Assembly (NCBI GenBank): GCA_938082915.1
Contig: CALKCG010000032.1
Coordinates: 1-6,282, forward strand
From: an uncultured archaeon
Lineage (GTDB): Archaea; Thermoproteota; CALKCG01; B24
Reading direction: 5' to 3'
Length of the DNA: 6,282 bases
Shown piece after piece: positions 5,339 to 6,282 of the stretch. Each line of letters opens with the position of its first letter. Positions within the stretch are counted from its first letter, which is position 1. Made by a program: the position numbers and the translations under genes. Under the pieces are notes generated by a model. The model was not told where the DNA came from. It was given only the letters and a program-made list of their open reading frames with translations, and made no database searches.

Positions 5339-5364
5339 AAGTTCCTCCAGCTTAAGATATATGT

Positions 5365-6060
5365 TTGAATCGATTAGTATTAGTGTTGGCTGAATCAGCT
5401 TTAGAAACCGTACCTGAAGTTTTATGGAAGCATCCCGATGTAAGACGCGATGCTCGTAAGAGGAATTTAAGTCCAGGTGAGCTTCTTCTAGATAGGTCTT
5501 ACCACCATAGGGCTATGAGACATTTAAAGGATGCTCATAAACGCGGTAGACCTGATATAGTGCATTTCTCTCTTCTAAATGCTTTGGAAAGCCCCTTAAG
5601 TGAGAAGGGGTTTCTAAGGGTTTACGTTCACACGGTTCAAGACTTGATTTTAGAATTTGACCCAGAAATTAGACTACCACGTAACTACATGCGGTTTAAA
5701 AGCTTAATCGAGCAACTCTTCAAAATAGGAAGAGTTCCCCCTAGAAATAAAGCGCTTATAACGCTTCGGAAGGGCTCCTTAGCCGATTTAAAGAGCGAAC
5801 TTAAGCCGGACATAGTGATTGGTTTTTCGAGTGGGGGCTCTCTAAAACCATTGCATAGCATAGTTGCAGACTTAACGGACGTGGAAACGGTCATGGCGGT
5901 TGTTGGTTGCTTCCCACATGGAGAATTTAAGGAGGAAACCCTGAAGCTATTCGACTCATGCTATGCAATCTATCCTAAGTCTTTAAATGCCTGGATTGTA
6001 GTAGCTAGGCTTGTTTACGAGGTTGAGAAAAGCATCGGCTTAAACTTTGAGAGAACTTAA
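5365..6060 (+). CDS. nep1: 16S rRNA pseudouridine N1-methyltransferase Nep1 (Emg1)
   Basis: Nep1 is a SPOUT-class, S-adenosylmethionine-dependent enzyme that methylates N1 of a pseudouridine in the small-subunit rRNA (helix 35 region) and assists small-subunit assembly. The 231-residue length is close to archaeal homologues. Conserved blocks are LVLAESALETVP at the N-terminus, LLDRSYHHRAM (41-51), RPDIVHFSLLNALESPLSEKG (62-82), LRVYVHT (84-90) and LPRNYMRFKSLIEQL (104-118). The C-terminal trefoil-knot segment includes VVGCFPHGEF at 179-188, where cofactor binds; the cysteine there may vary from the more usual small residue. The start is TTG 5365. The ATG at 5361 is in another frame and stops after ten codons. 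No Shine-Dalgarno is visible, matching a short leader from the TTAAAA element upstream. It is divergent from rnp4, another RNA-maturation gene. Confidence 0.94.
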   Translation: MNRLVLVLAESALETVPEVLWKHPDVRRDARKRNLSPGELLLDRSYHHRAMRHLKDAHKRGRPDIVHFSLLNALESPLSEKGFLRVYVHTVQDLILEFDPEIRLPRNYMRFKSLIEQLFKIGRVPPRNKALITLRKGSLADLKSELKPDIVIGFSSGGSLKPLHSIVADLTDVETVMAVVGCFPHGEFKEETLKLFDSCYAIYPKSLNAWIVVARLVYEVEKSIGLNFERT

Positions 6061-6087
6061 CGCCAGTCTTCCAGCGGTTTCGGGATA

Positions 6088-6098
6088 GACTTAATATT
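6088..6098 (+). promoter_or_regulatory. Candidate TATA element for the ATP-cone gene
   Basis: GACTTAATATT, with core TTAATATT at 6091-6098, lies about 35 bases before the TTG at 6131. Transcription would begin near 6120 and give a leader of about 10 bases. Only the spacing and base composition support it. Confidence 0.35.
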
Positions 6099-6130
6099 CT
6101 CTTAGTTCAAGTATTTGATTTGATGTAAGT

Positions 6131-6282
6131 TTGCCTCCCTTAAAAGTTATCAAAAGAGACGGGCGCATAGTTGATTTTGACAAGAATCGTATTATTGAAG
6201 CTATTTGGAAGGCGTTTAAAGCATCAGGTTTAGAGGATAGGGCTCTTGCTGAAAAACTCGGAGATGAGGTAGTGAAAGTTCT
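6131..6282 (+). CDS. ATP-cone protein, probable ribonucleotide reductase large subunit (3' end outside window)
   Basis: The 50 codons visible encode an ATP-cone: KVIKRDGRIVDFDKNRI (residues 5-21) followed by IIEAIWKAFKASG and a second helix ending LGDEVVKV. This domain is the allosteric dATP/ATP activity sensor at the N-terminus of many ribonucleotide reductases, which make deoxynucleotides from ribonucleotides. It also occurs in the NrdR repressor, but NrdR places a zinc ribbon first, and here the cone is at the very N-terminus. Classes I, II (nrdJ) and III (nrdD) can all begin this way, so I give no symbol. The start is TTG 6131, the only canonical start after the in-frame TGA at 6116 and ahead of the domain. 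No strong Shine-Dalgarno is present; a weak TGATG lies at 6121-6125. Confidence 0.8.
   Translation, partial: MPPLKVIKRDGRIVDFDKNRIIEAIWKAFKASGLEDRALAEKLGDEVVKV

Noticed and set aside
5685..5894. A 69-codon - strand frame inside nep1.
   Set aside because: It is antisense to a certain gene, with no recognisable motif or start signal.

Overview
The window is archaeal chromosomal DNA, about 41% G+C by eye. It carries archaeal/eukaryotic-type information-processing genes: Sec61-gamma-like SecE, Spt5, uL1, uL10 (P0-like), P1/P2-type L12, RNase P subunit Rnp4, the Nep1 rRNA methyltransferase and an archaeal D-aminoacyl-tRNA deacylase. These are preceded by TATA-like elements rather than bacterial -35/-10 promoters. 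The gene set and the frequent TTG starts fit the TACK/Thermoproteota side of the Archaea, but I cannot fix a lineage from this window alone.

Layout. 1-600 is the C-terminal two thirds of an ornithine carbamoyltransferase entering from the left. 611-1429 is the D-aminoacyl-tRNA deacylase DtdA. 1430-1755 holds no intact recognisable gene. It contains an unidentified 28-codon ORF, the frameshifted remains of a small retropepsin-like aspartic protease gene, and a good archaeal promoter. That promoter appears to drive the operon secE-spt5-rpl11-rpl1-rpl10-rpl12 (1756-4935, + strand), which makes the protein-translocation gamma subunit, the RNA polymerase processivity factor, and the L1 and L12 stalks of the large ribosomal subunit. 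rnp4 lies convergent to it on the - strand (4924-5259) and overlaps the end of rpl12. It shares a divergent AT-rich promoter region with nep1 (5365-6060, + strand). The window ends in the N-terminal ATP-cone of a probable ribonucleotide reductase (from 6131).

The genes form a translation and ribosome-biogenesis neighbourhood: tRNA quality control (DtdA), stalk proteins that recruit elongation factors (L11, L10, L12), the exit-side L1 stalk, tRNA 5' processing (Rnp4) and 16S rRNA modification (Nep1). I see no mobile element, CRISPR array or new multi-gene defence system.

The oddest feature is the start of rpl11. The protein homology begins at 2412, but the open frame has no ATG, GTG or TTG before codon 50. 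The first plausible codon is TTA, behind a well-placed Shine-Dalgarno. The same bases read in the frame of an upstream GTG spell CTT-AGG-C, the heptamer known from yeast Ty1 +1 frameshifting. A base error or a TTG-to-TTA change is the simplest explanation, but the site deserves checking.
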